Origin: Rhodocollybia butyracea
Lineage: Eukaryota > Basidiomycota > Agaricomycetes > Agaricales > Omphalotaceae
NCBI GenBank assembly: GCA_015501585.1
Contig: JADNRY010000116.1
Span: 123,275 to 187,274, forward strand
Reading direction: 5' to 3'
DNA: 64,000 nt
Position numbers and translations under genes: made by a program. Below, piece by piece: positions 23,874 to 34,315 of this stretch (positions are counted from its first letter, which is position 1; every line of letters starts with the position of its first letter). The notes beneath the pieces were generated by a model. The model did no database searches. It was not told the origin of the DNA and saw only the letters and a list, made by a program, of their open reading frames with translations.

Positions 23874-26647
23874 AGTTCAGTCACCCAACTTATTAGTCTT
23901 ATTAGTCTACACTTTTGTTACATTGACCTGACTAAAAAGACTCAAAGTCCCTGGCAAATCCAAGGTGCCTTGGTCATGTCCAGGATGGCTTGGTCATGTC
24001 CAGGGAAGTGGGTCATGTCCAAGCAAGTAGGCCATGACCTGGTCACCTGGGTCAAGTTGGTCATGACCAGGGGTAGGATAGGGTATGCCCTGGCAGGGAT
24101 AGGGTACCTTGTGGGAGAGGAGGGAGACCTCTTGGGAGGGGTGTGGAACTTCCAGGGTAGGAGTAGGGGGTGCAGTGGGGGTGACAGAGGGGGGAGTAGA
24201 GGGTGCTGAGGGAGGAGTAGGGGATGCTTGGAAAGCAGTATAAAATGCTTTGGGAGAGATGTCAGCCTCCAGAGTGGAATAAGATGGTGCAGAAGAGATG
24301 TCAGTTTACATGTGAAGTGTGTGCAACCTTGGGGAGTGTTTTGGTGGGCTAATTGCAGGTACATGGGGCAGTGGGAAGAGAAGGGAAGCTGCTGGCTCAT
24401 GCTGAGTTGGATCTGGCCAAGGACAGCTTGGACATGACCTGGGGCAACTTGGACATGACCAGGTTAGATTGGACATGACCAAGGTTAGATTGGACATGAC
24501 CAAGGTTAGGTTGGACATGACCAAGGTCAACTTGGACATGACCAAGGTCAACTTGGACATGACCAAGGTCAACTTGGACATGACCAAGGTCAACTTGGAC
24601 ATGACCAAGGTTAGGTTGGACATGACCAAGGCCAATTTGGACATGACCAAGCTCAGGTTGGACATGACCAAGGCCAACTTGGACATGACCAAGGTTAGGC
24701 TGGACATGACCAAGGCCAACTTGGACATGACCAAGGTTAGGCTGGACATGACCAAGGTTAGGCTGGACATGACTAGGGTTTGAAGGTCCAATCCAATTCA
24801 GTTTATTTACCAAAAATTCAATGAATCATGAATTGGACCAGTCCATCAAAAACCTAAATCTGTATGAACCATGGATCTGCACTGATTCCACTGGTCAACT
24901 GGTCCAATTCATCCTGGTTCATGCAGTTTAAATCAGTGCAAATTTAAACTGGTGCAGACCAGTTTAAACTGATTTAAACTGCACATGCATGAAAGATATT
25001 CAGATATGTAACAAGTGAGACCATGTAAGAAACTACTATAAAACAATATAAAACATTCAATATAGAGGGTACTATAGGTCAATCCTGAGTCGTAGAAATG
25101 TATCTACCATACCAGGGTACAATGCCACAGAAGCCTGTGGCCCCCACTGCCCTGGATACTCTGATACTTATCCTTTAATTTCGAAAAAATAGGGGATTTT
25201 GATGGGAAATTTGAAAGATCAATAAGAACTGATCTCCCATGGGACATCTAAATATATCAGAGACCCAGAAAAGGTAGAGAACATATCAGGGTATCAGGGG
25301 ATGAAAAGGATCAGCCTTATCCATGTCAATCTGCATGTTATATCAAGCAATCTTTAGACTCACCTCTTTTCATTAATTTCCTTTTATGGACATACAGCTT
25401 TGTCCTCATCCACGAAAATCAAAGGTCATCCAAAAAATATTTTGCAATCCAGCCCCTTCCCACCACAGGATTGCCTTCATTTGGGGTAAGCCACCTGTTC
25501 TATGTATGGAGAAGGGGTCTGGATGCCTACTACAAGTTCTTGTCCTCATGGATAGAGTCCAGACAGTTTTTGTGGTGAGTTTGGCCATTTCCCAATTAGG
25601 TAGTGAAAACAGCTTTGACCTCATCCACTGCAAAAAGTTTGTGATTTCTCAATTAAGTAATAAAAACAGCTTTGGCCTCATCCACTGCAAAAGATTTGTC
25701 ACTTCTTAATTAGGCAATGAAAACAGCTTTGACCTCATCCACTGCAAACTTTTGAAATTGCCTAATTAAGAAATAAAACTCTATTGAAATAAAATTGCCT
25801 AATATAGTAATTTATCAAAAATACCAAATGTGTCTAACTCTATGAGAAAAACATAAGTGTTTGATAATTGCCTAATTTGGTAATAAAAACAGCTTTGACC
25901 TCAGCCACCATAGAAATTTAAAAATTTCCTAATATAGTAATTTTTAAAATGCCTTAAATTATGTACAACTTAATCTTGGACATGTCCAAGTTGCCCTTGG
26001 CCATGTCCAACCTGATCTTGGTCATGTCCAAGTTGACCTTGGTCATGTCCAAGTTGCCCCAGGTCATGTCCAAGCTGTCCTTGGCCAGATCCAACTCAGC
26101 ATGAGCCAGCAGCTTCCCTTCTCTTCCCACTGCCCCATGTACCTGCAATTAGCCCACCAAAACACTCCCCAAGGTTGCACACACTTCACATGTAAACTGA
26201 CATCTCTTCTGCACCATCTTATTCCACTCTGGAGGCTGACATCTCTCCCAAAGCATTTTATACTGCTTTCCAAGCATCCCCTACTCCTCCCTCAGCACCC
26301 TCTACTCCCCCCTCTGTCACCCCCACTGCACCCCCTACTCCTACCCTGGAAGTTCCACACCCCTCCCAAGAGGTCTCCCTCCTCTCCCACAAGGTACCCT
26401 ATCCCTGCCAGGGCATACCCTATCCTACCCCTGGTCATGACCAACTTGACCCAGGTGACCAGGTCATGGCCTACTTGCTTGGACATGACCCACTTCCCTG
26501 GACATGACCCACTTCCCTGGACATGACCAAGCCATCCTGGACATGACCAAGGCACCTTGGATTTGCCAGGGACTTTGAGTCTTTTTAGTCAGGTCAATGT
26601 AACAAAAGTGTAGACTAATAAGACTAAAAAAGTGGTTGCCTGAAGTG
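23874..26647. mobile_element. Third inverted-repeat DNA transposon, in Helitron Rep
   Basis: Ends read AGTTCAGTCACCC on the left and the complement of CACTTCAGGCAACCAC on the right. Flanking 8-mers CCAGGACC (23866-23873) and CCAGGACT (26648-26655) differ at one base, consistent with an 8-bp duplication, and removing the element restores the Helitron reading frame. The outer arms (about 23880-24437 and 26064-26640) are inverted copies. The interior is asymmetric: the left side has a 21-bp tandem array, the right side (25040-25960) resembles the right half of the foldback element at 17913-21495. Its subterminal motif is GGACATGACC/GGTCATGTCC instead of GGTCATGACC. No transposase is encoded. Confidence 0.83.
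24427..24780. repeat. 21-bp tandem array (TTGGACATGACCAAGG unit)
   Basis: About sixteen units of period 21 bp, each with GGACATGACCAAGG and a variable six- or seven-base spacer. The mirrored arm near 25975-26090 has only about five. The seven-residue peptide repeats on both strands are a by-product of the period. Confidence 0.92.
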
Positions 26648-28487
26648 CCAGGACTTTGTATCGTCTTTCCATGTAAAGAACTGGGGGAATTCTTGGTATG
26701 TATACTGGTGAGCAATTAAACCCGCTTCACCAGAACTTAGAAGCACAATTTGCAGCAAAGAAGGTAGTAAGTTTAGTTTGCTCATTTTCAGCATGCTCCA
26801 AGATTGCATGATAGTCTTTGTCAGGATTGTAGTTGACCATATGTTGACCAGGAAGATGAACCTGTAGTCAAACAACATTCAGAATCTGTCTGTGTATGTC
26901 AAAGTGGAAAATATGCCAAAGTGCATTGGGAGGTCTAATGTAGCACCCATCAATGTACCATTTAATTTTGTCACGTTCAAGCTCTAGAGTTGCTCAATCA
27001 CCACCCTTGTGGATGTACTTGAATGGATATTTAATGGAACAGATGTTGACAGCACATTCGACATTGATATGACAATTGTACCAAGCACTGAGGTAGGGGC
27101 AGTATGGGACAATGAAGCAGTTATCAATATAATAACCCTGGACCTCATAAGTTCACCTGTCATTGGGTCGTGTATAAAGAGGATAACCATCTTCATCCAT
27201 TGTAGTGAACTCTTGGAAGTGTTTTGGGAAGTGTTTGGTGCATCTCCCAGATTCCATGCAAGGAGCATGCCAATCATAGGCACCACAAGGACCATGGACC
27301 ATACATTTCTTCACAATCTGAAAGAGTACTGGTTGTGTAGTAGGATCTGGCCATTTCGCTGAGATACAAGAATTGATGGCATTAGGTGTTAGAAGTTTGA
27401 ACAGTTCCTTAAGGAAAATGAAGAGATGGATATGAGGGAGACCATGTTTCTGGAACTCAATTGTATAGATATAGGCTACAGCATTGCCAAAAATGCCATC
27501 TCTGTAGATCTTGTCAAGTAGACTCTTTTTCTTCAACTGAAATACCTGTGCAACCAGGTCAGGACAATCATACAAAGTTTGACCAGGGAGGAGCTCACAG
27601 ATAATTTCTTCCCATTCTGAATTTGCAGTCATGGTCAGAAAGAGATCTACTTTGCCATAGTACCAAGCTATAGCCATCGCATCCTGGAATTGTTGTTGCA
27701 TATGGCAGGGCCCGCCAATGTATGATGATGGCAATACAAAATGTTGGCCTAGTCCATTAAGATCAACATCATCATCACCATCCTCAACTGCATCTTCTTA
27801 GACCACTGTACAGTGATGCACAGAGCTTTCCCTGATTCTTGTAATGCCAGTTTAGCTTGTTCTGATCAGCACAAGCCCACATGTCAACAGTGTTTTGCTG
27901 TAGAAGGCATCCACCCCAAAGAATTGTAGAAAATTCTCCATAATGGGAATGCAGGCAAAAAGCAGCATGTTGGGACTGAGAGAGGGGCCGACCAGATGAT
28001 CCATCTTCTTGTTGGAGCCACAGACCTTCATGCCATCCTGATTCACCATAGGGAAAAAGGAGAACATAGTGTAGAGGTGCATAGGCAGGATGACAATTGT
28101 TGATATGGGTGAGGGTAGGCTAACTGTTGTGAATATGTTTCCTGAGCAGGATGTTGCGGTTATCCCTGGGTAGAGTTTCTCCAGGAAGAATCATTGCAAC
28201 TTCATCTGCTCGTGGAAGATTATATCACTGCGGATTGTTCAAAGGCATAACACGCAAACAGATTGTTGCTTCATTGGTATCACCATAATCATGAAGAACT
28301 TCATGAGCATGCTGGTAAATAGCATGGTAAGGATTATATTCACAAACAACATTCTGTAAAGATGACATAGTTGACATGCGGACATTAGGATTTTGGTTCG
28401 TGTGCTGCTGTAATGATATAGTTGTGTGACGGGTCATGCAACATTAGACAATGTATATACATGTAAGCAAGCAAGTGATGTAGTAAG

Positions 28488-28786
28488 TGTGACGAGCGCT
28501 AATAGTTGAACTAACATATTAATAAACTCTTCACTTGGCTCTATATTCTCTTGATTATCATATCTTGCTGGCCATTAGTCTCGTGGTTTCTATACTTGAC
28601 TCGAGCACTCCCTTTTGATGGGTCACTCGACCCTTCACCAGGGATACACATGCCCAATCGAGGGGATGCTCGACCCGCAGCTGGGGTAACAGGCCTTCTA
28701 TCACAACACGGCAGACTCATCCCCCTACCAACATATTCTCTAGTCTATGGCCTACGGAATTACTTAACTTACATGAGTGCTTCACA
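28488..28786 (+). mobile_element. 299-bp LTR (5' LTR of a Ty3 relic)
   Basis: Starts TGTGACGAG and ends CTTCACA, with TGTGA/TCACA inverted ends. It is followed after one base by TGGTGGGGGTACCGCGG, which has the TGG expected of a primer-binding site for a tRNA, and 76 bp later by a reading frame starting MTKKKTNSKGAFPAH. No downstream partner LTR is present in the window. Confidence 0.6.
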
Positions 28787-28862
28787 GTGGTGGGGGTACC
28801 GCGGAATTCCATGCCACGATTAATTTCGGGCTGAATTCCCACAATCATCTTATACTAGAAAC

Positions 28863-29226
28863 ATGACAAAGAAGAAAACGAATTCGAAAGGTGCTTTTCC
28901 AGCACATGAATTGTCTTCAACAGCTGGAAGGTGCTTGTACAGCACACAGCTAAATCTTGTCATAATCATATGAAAAGAGACTCTGTATCAAGTCGAAAGG
29001 TGCTTTTCAGCACACGACTAAGTTCCAGAAGAATCATAAATGCTCATCCTCGCTCGATGGCAAACTCAAGAACCAATTCATGTGAACGAGACAGCTCAGC
29101 CTATCTGTCGGGAAATTGGAAAGAAGTGAAGGGCCTGTCATCATTTCTACCTCACGAGTTCATTGTCGAATGATGCTTCACCAGCACGCGACTAAGAACT
29201 ATGCCAACAACTCACCTCACAGTATG
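28863..29226 (+). pseudogene. Start of a Gag frame with repeated GA-x-x-AH motif, decayed
   Basis: ATG at 28863 opens MTKKKTNSKGAFPAHELSS; later copies of GGTGCTT..CAGCACAC lie in shifted or stopped frames. The same peptide and DNA motif repeats in the Ty3 fragment at 53672-54733, so both derive from one family. The frame is cut by the foldback element that starts about 29227. Confidence 0.6.
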
Positions 29227-31585
29227 CATCAGGAAAATACCCCCTTTACTCAAGGAGAGTTGAGCCAACCTGGATGACCCTTCAGCCAGCCTGAGGGCTG
29301 TATGGCCCCCAATGGTCATTGGGGGCCATACAGCACTCAATGCAAGGTTGATCTATTTCAATCCACTGAAGCCAACTTCAAACCAACTTCAAACCAGCTT
29401 CAAGCCAACTTCAAGCCAACTTGGGTAACTTGAGCAACTTCAAGGCAACTCAAGTCAGTCTCAAGTCAGCCTGAACTCAGCTAGAGTAGTCCCAAGTCAA
29501 TCTCAAGCCACCTGTGAGTAGGCAACATATTACTTCAAGAACATTCAAGTCACAACAACTAAGTGTTCAAATGATGTAATTTGTATACAAACAAAGTACA
29601 AAATAAATGATAATAACATAAGATAATAGCAAAGTTTAGCGTGAGTACAGCAATAGTAAGGGGGTACCTAGTGGATCTAGACAAGCCCTATAACAAAGAA
29701 ATGGAATGAAAACTGAGGGGAATATGGCAAAAACAGGAAAAACCACCTAAATGAGACTGACCAGGGTGAGATGACCAAGATGGAAAGTGACCAAGAAGTG
29801 AGTGGAGGAGCATGGAGAGGGTCCTAAGTGAATGTGAATGGGCCCTACCTCGGAAAAATTGAGTGAAAATTGAAGGAGTTATGGCAAAAACATTGAAAAT
29901 CACCTATATGACTAGAGAGCAATGGAAAAGGTTGTGAATTGCTCTAGCGTGAGTACAGTGACAGTGAGGGGGTACCTAGGGGATCTAAACGAGCCCTGGA
30001 CGAAAGAAATTGAATAAGAACTGATGGAATTATGGCAAAAACAGCGAAAATCACCTAAGTGAGACTGACCTGGGGACAGTAACCAAGATGGGGAGCTATT
30101 CAAACAATATTGAAGCGGTGGGGAGAGGGTCTCTAGGGGATCTAAACGAGCTCTACATCAAAGAAATTGAGTGAAAACTGAAGGAGATATGACAAGAACA
30201 CCAAAACTCACCTAAGTGGGACAGACAGTATGGGGAGTTGCTGAGACAAGATTAAAGAGGCAGAGAGGAACAGTAAGAAGGAGTAAAAATGCAACACTCT
30301 ATCATGACCAGTTCCAAAGAACCTCGAGAAAGGTGGCAGCTGCCTGTAACTGTGCTATCTTAACCATGTCCAAGCTCGGCCTCTTGAGAAAGACAGTTAC
30401 AGTGAGAAAATAAACAAAACAAATGGGTAATAAAGAAAGACTAATGGTGGATGGATTTGTTGGCAACACAGCAGGGAATCCCAGAGACGATGGTGGAGGA
30501 GCGAGAACATGCAAGTTGAATGATTTGTCATAAGTTAACACATGACCATCAGACTTAGGCATTTTTTTTGTCTTCTTACTATATCTCCTGCAGTTTTCAT
30601 GCAATTTCTTCAAAGTAGGGCTCACTGACATTGCCTAAAGACATTCTCTATGCTGCTTTGATCTCATATGATCAGTTCCCCATGTTGTTCAGCACTCCTC
30701 AGTTCATTCTCACTTAAGTGATTTTCGCTGTTTTTGCCATATTTCCATCAGTTTCCATTCGATTTCTTTCGTCCAGGGCTCGTTTAGATCCCCTAGGTAC
30801 CCCCTCACTATCGCCTTACTCACGCTAGAGCAATTCCCAACTTTTTTCCATCACTCTCTCGTCATATAGGTGATTTTCAATGTTTTTGCCATAACTCCTT
30901 CAATTTTCACTCAATTTTTCCGACGTAGGGCCCATTCACATTCGCTTAGGACCCTCTCTATGCTCCTCTACTCACTTCCTGGTCACTTTCCATCTGGGTC
31001 ATCTCCCCCTGGTCAGTCTCACTTAGGTGATTTTTTGATGTTTTTGCCATCTCTCCCTTGGTTTTCTCTCATTTTCAATGTAGGGCACATTCACAGTCTC
31101 TAGGGAGCCTCTCTATGTTCCTTTATTCACTTCCTGTCTTTGCACTTTCCTACCCTGGTCCCATCCCACACTACCCCCAGTTGTATAGAATTTGTCTAGA
31201 TACCTAATGACCTCTGTCTACACAATTGATCTTTTTTAAACCTAAACCTCATTCAAGTTCAACTCAAATAGCAACTTTGGGCATTACTACTCTATAGTTG
31301 AACTCAGTACATGCCTTATACCAGGTTAAGCTCAAGTTGACTTCAGTTAATCTCAAGTTAACCTCAAGTTGACAAATCTACTGAGGTTGACCCTGGTTGA
31401 TCTCAAAGCTAACAAATCTACTCAAGTTGACCCAGGTTAGCCTCAAGTTGGCAAATCTACTCAAGTTGGCCCAGGTCAACCTCAAGTTGACAAATATACT
31501 CAGGTTGGCCTCAAGTTGGCAAATATACTCAAGTTGGCCTCAAGTTGGCTCAAGTTGGCTTGAGTCTATTAGCCTTTTCCTGATG
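29227..31585. mobile_element. Foldback element of about 2.36 kb with tandem internal units
   Basis: The ends CATCAGGAAAA (29227) and TTTTCCTGATG (31585) are inverted repeats. Inside them are mirrored arrays of CTTCAAGCCAACTT (29350-29480) and CTCAAGTTGGC (31240-31570). The interior has degenerate tandem units sharing ATGGCAAAAACA..GAAAATCACCTAAGTGAGACTGACC (29690-30215), repeated in reverse at 30710-31110. The central 500 bp is unique. No protein is recognisable and no target duplication was found, so the exact ends are approximate. Confidence 0.7.
29297..29334. repeat. 38-bp near-perfect hairpin
   Basis: GCTGTATGGCCCCCAATG and its exact reverse complement are separated by only two bases (GT): 18-bp arms. 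It lies inside the left end of the foldback element at 29227-31585. Confidence 0.95.
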
Positions 31586-31759
31586 ATTCAGTCTGCTAAA
31601 GCAATTTCCGGTTCTTACGCCCCTCATCCCGGAACATTTGCCCGAGATGAAACCTTCTGTCCTTCCAGGGGTTAGAAGGGAAAAAAAGAGGTATTAGGTA
31701 CCAAATGGTCTTATATAGATACCCGGGTCAAAATTTGAGATTCCATTCTCTTCTCCATC
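31586..31759. promoter_or_regulatory. Upstream region of a gag-like element, TATA-like box
   Basis: Short region between the foldback element and the ATG at 31760, with a TATATAGATA stretch near 31715 about 45 bp upstream of the start. It may be the end of an LTR or leader. No LTR border is recognised. Confidence 0.35.
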
Positions 31760-32357
31760 ATGTCAGAAGGAAACCCAGTCAGAGGGCAAGGCAACAGACC
31801 CATCCAAGGCTCAAGGATAGGACTAGGACATCCCACTTCCTTGTCAGCTCATAACTCGCCAAACAACCCTCGTTCTGCTCATGCAGCTTCTCATGCGGCA
31901 TCTCTAGCCATTTCTCAATCGTCAATGAATGCCTATCCTCCCGGAGGATTTCATTGTACCACCCGAGCGGCTTCTTTAAGAGGCAACCAACAAGGCAGAG
32001 AGGATAACAGATCTGTCATTACAGGCACTCCCAGACGAGCAACTCCAGTTCCCCCAACATCCACTGAGACAATAGTAGAGGTAGATGAAGACTCACTCTC
32101 TCCACCAATTAGTTCCATCAGACATGTTTCTCCGGGAAGCGGTGCTGTTAATCAGCTCCGAGAACGACTCAGACAATACTCGCAATGTACCCTCTCTATC
32201 TGCTGGATCACCTGGACAGACAGGAAGAGACTCATCGGCTACTCCTATGCCAGGCGGTTGTAGTCTACCTACTTCACAAGAGACCTCTGGACCGTCGTCC
32301 CCGTCGGGGTTAACACCTAGCCCCTCAGATATGGGAGAGGAAGAAATGGAGGAATGA
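31760..32357 (+). pseudogene. Ser/Pro-rich first ORF of a gag-like element, frameshifted
   Basis: Opens with MSEGNPVRGQGNRP in good context and is rich in Ser, Pro, Arg and Ala, as in disordered Gag N-termini. Near 32150 coding character moves to another frame (DSDNTRNVPSLSAGSP, GRDSSATPMPGG), ending GEEEMEE-stop at 32357. So one frameshift separates the two halves. Four bases downstream the second ORF starts. I do not recognise a named domain; the retroelement origin is inferred from context. Confidence 0.5.
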
Positions 32358-32360
32358 ATC

Positions 32361-33539
32361 ATGCGGATACACTTGAACCTTGAAAGCAATGCTACAGATC
32401 CTCACCCATCAGTATTCACCATGTTCAAATTCCTCATTCCCATCAAGGATGAGACTCTCCCTATGTCCTATGAGAAATACTACCATAACATCTGATTTGA
32501 CTACAACCCGCTAACAGGATACAGGGTAGAAGGTACTGTAATGCCCACAATGGATAACAACGAGACTGAGCTCTTCCGATCTATCATTGGACACTGGGAG
32601 ACAGAACCAAGCCTGGAAGTTCTGTTTGGGGAGGGAGTTTCCGCTAAAGATTTCACCTTAGACTTCATTATGTGCGACTTCTCTGCAGACGATATATTGT
32701 CACTAAGGGGTAGCGAGGATGGAGTCCCTTTGAATCTATGGACCTTGGGAGTAAGAGAACTCTCGCTGATAGCTCATATGACCCTTGCCTTGAATCAGAT
32801 ATGCGATTCTTTAGTGATGCTGGTTCCAGCTGAGCCGGGATCACACTTCCGATTCGATCCATTGTTCAAACTCACTAGGATTCTAGAAGCTTACAACAAC
32901 CCCAACATTGTATTCATGACCCTTCAAACATTGCAGTCTAGAGCAGATGCTGCCCGACTCCACATCATGAAGTACTTGCACACCATTTGTAGACAGGCTG
33001 GTGCAGAACCGCCTGATGATGAGTCGTTGGTTAACAGCTCACTAGTATCCACCATCCCAGAAGTTAGAGAACAGTTTGGTACGGAACCTGCTCACATAGA
33101 ATTGGGAAAGTTATTATCAAGGAGAATGTATTCATGACTCATCCCCGGAGGCGACGAGTATAGCTCCCAAGTGTTACGAGGACAAAGGGTTATCACTTCT
33201 CATTACCGCCCTTCTCAATTCCTAGCCCATAGAAGGAGAGATTCAGAGCAAATGACTCCAGAATCCATTACAAATGCCTTCTGAACAGGCTCTGATCCTT
33301 TCTCATGGTACATCAATTCAGCACATGCTGGTACCTCCTCCAGGACACCAGCTTCACGACCTCCCCAACCTGCATTGATCTCAGTGGCTCCTACCAGGGA
33401 AGTAGTGCAATGGCTGCCAGGAATGGGTAATCTGTCAAATTTGGCTCCCCCTTTCCAGAGAGATATACTGCCTCACCTATCATCTGTCAGGAAGCGTGTT
33501 GAGGGGAACAAGCGCTCGATAGCGCTTGTTGTAAAGTAA
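32361..33539 (+). pseudogene. Second ORF of a gag-like element, three in-frame TGA stops
   Basis: One frame of 393 codons from ATG 32361 to TAA 33539, interrupted only by TGA at about 32493, 33135 and 33282. It contains SVFTMFKFLIPIKDETLPMS, FDYNPLTGYRVEGT, HWETEPSLEVLFGEGV, FTLDFIMCDFSADDI and LHIMKYLHTICRQAG, plus a C-terminal VVQWLPGMGNLSNLAPPF. Each TGA can come from CGA (Arg) by a CpG transition; Trp from TGG is also possible. No known family is recognised; a Gag-like capsid role is a guess from position. It is followed directly by a 10-bp-stem hairpin and the leader of the chromovirus. Confidence 0.55.
33507..33530. repeat. Hairpin, 10-bp arms
   Basis: AACAAGCGCT and AGCGCTTGTT separated by CGAT, at the very end of the gag-like ORF. 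It could be a terminator-like or element-end structure. Confidence 0.8.
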
Positions 33540-33659
33540 ATGATTGGACGGATTGGCATCAATCAATAAGTCTATCAACTGATCAATAAGCCAATCAACC
33601 AGATCCTGATGGCTAGTTGACATGTTAAGAAGGTATTTTCGGGATGGGAATCCCTCCCG

Positions 33660-34315
33660 CATAATTATAATAATGACTCGAGCATTGCATTCGAGTCATA
33701 TCTACACATGACTAGTCATCGGTAGTCAAGTCTAGTCAAGTCAAGTCATTTTACCGGTACCATAGGTAGCTGTAAGTAGTAGTAAGTAGATAGTATGTGT
33801 AACGAGTCATATGCGGAACCGAGACCTACCGAAACTCTATAAAAGGCGGGTTATTTGATTTCGGGACGCTAGACTTCTTATTCTGTAACCACCACTACGA
33901 GAATTACACTTTGATTACATCTGAACCTTACTTGAGTGATTAACCTTGAGTATATATTTTCCTAACTAGTTACTTATTGAGTACATACCAATTAAGTGAA
34001 TAGTTTGAAGCCTATATTGACGTCCAATCCCAATATAGTGAAGACCCGGAACCTATAATATTACTGAAGCCTTACCAGTAGTATTTACATGAGATTAATA
34101 CCAGCAACCCTGAAGATTACTGAAGCCTTTCCAGTAATATCTACGCCCATAACATTTATTCCATTTGTAGTCATTAAATACATAACAACCCCTAGGCCCA
34201 ATCCCATTGCCTAGTAAACTTGCTATTAAATAAATCTAACTATGTTGGTGGCAAAGGAGATCCGTATCCGTATCTTCACATAATAAGAAGTCTCTTGTTG
34301 TTATATATTATATAA
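33660..34315 (+). promoter_or_regulatory. Probable 5' LTR and leader of the chromovirus
   Basis: Holds a good TATA box (TATAAAAG at 33838-33845) about 475 bp before the Gag ATG at 34316. An inverted repeat, ATGACTCGA..TCGAGTCAT, lies at about 33672-33698. Near 34232 the sequence TTGGTGGCAAAGGAG has the TGG expected of a primer-binding site, so the LTR probably ends close to 34231. I cannot fix the LTR borders because no matching 3' LTR is present after the pol gene. Confidence 0.5.

Larger units (their letters stand above)
23705..28437 (-). pseudogene. Helitron Rep (HUH) protein, split by an inverted-repeat element
   Basis: Read on the reverse strand. An N-terminal part starts near 28437 (LQNVVCEYNPYHAIYQHA, PRADEVAMILPGE). 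The Helitron_like_N/Rep domain follows at 27734-27153 (LPSSYIGGPCHMQQQFQDAM with the M read from an alternative start, FLTMTANSEWEEI, and the HUH motif in HGLPHIHLFIF). After it come IKWYIDGCYIRPPNALW, with the two candidate catalytic tyrosines, and LQVHLPGQHMV, up to YQEFPQFFTWKDDTKSW at 26656. After the inserted element the frame resumes as SPCKQGFALGHMFFVSPHGG and TLLTVVKGPKSFEDLRTYKG at 23865-23705. Several stops and frameshifts make it a pseudogene. Rep nicks and rejoins DNA in rolling-circle transposition. Helicase sequence of probably the same or a related copy lies at 13145-16754 in the same orientation. Confidence 0.9.

Noticed and set aside
24306..24813. Long frames on both strands with seven-residue repeats
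   Set aside because: They are translations of a 21-bp tandem DNA repeat in a transposon arm; no start context, no domain, and equally open on both strands.
32361..33539. TGA recoded as a sense codon
   Set aside because: The nuclear code of basidiomycetes uses TGA as stop, and the neighbouring element shows ordinary CpG decay, so CGA-to-TGA mutation is simpler.
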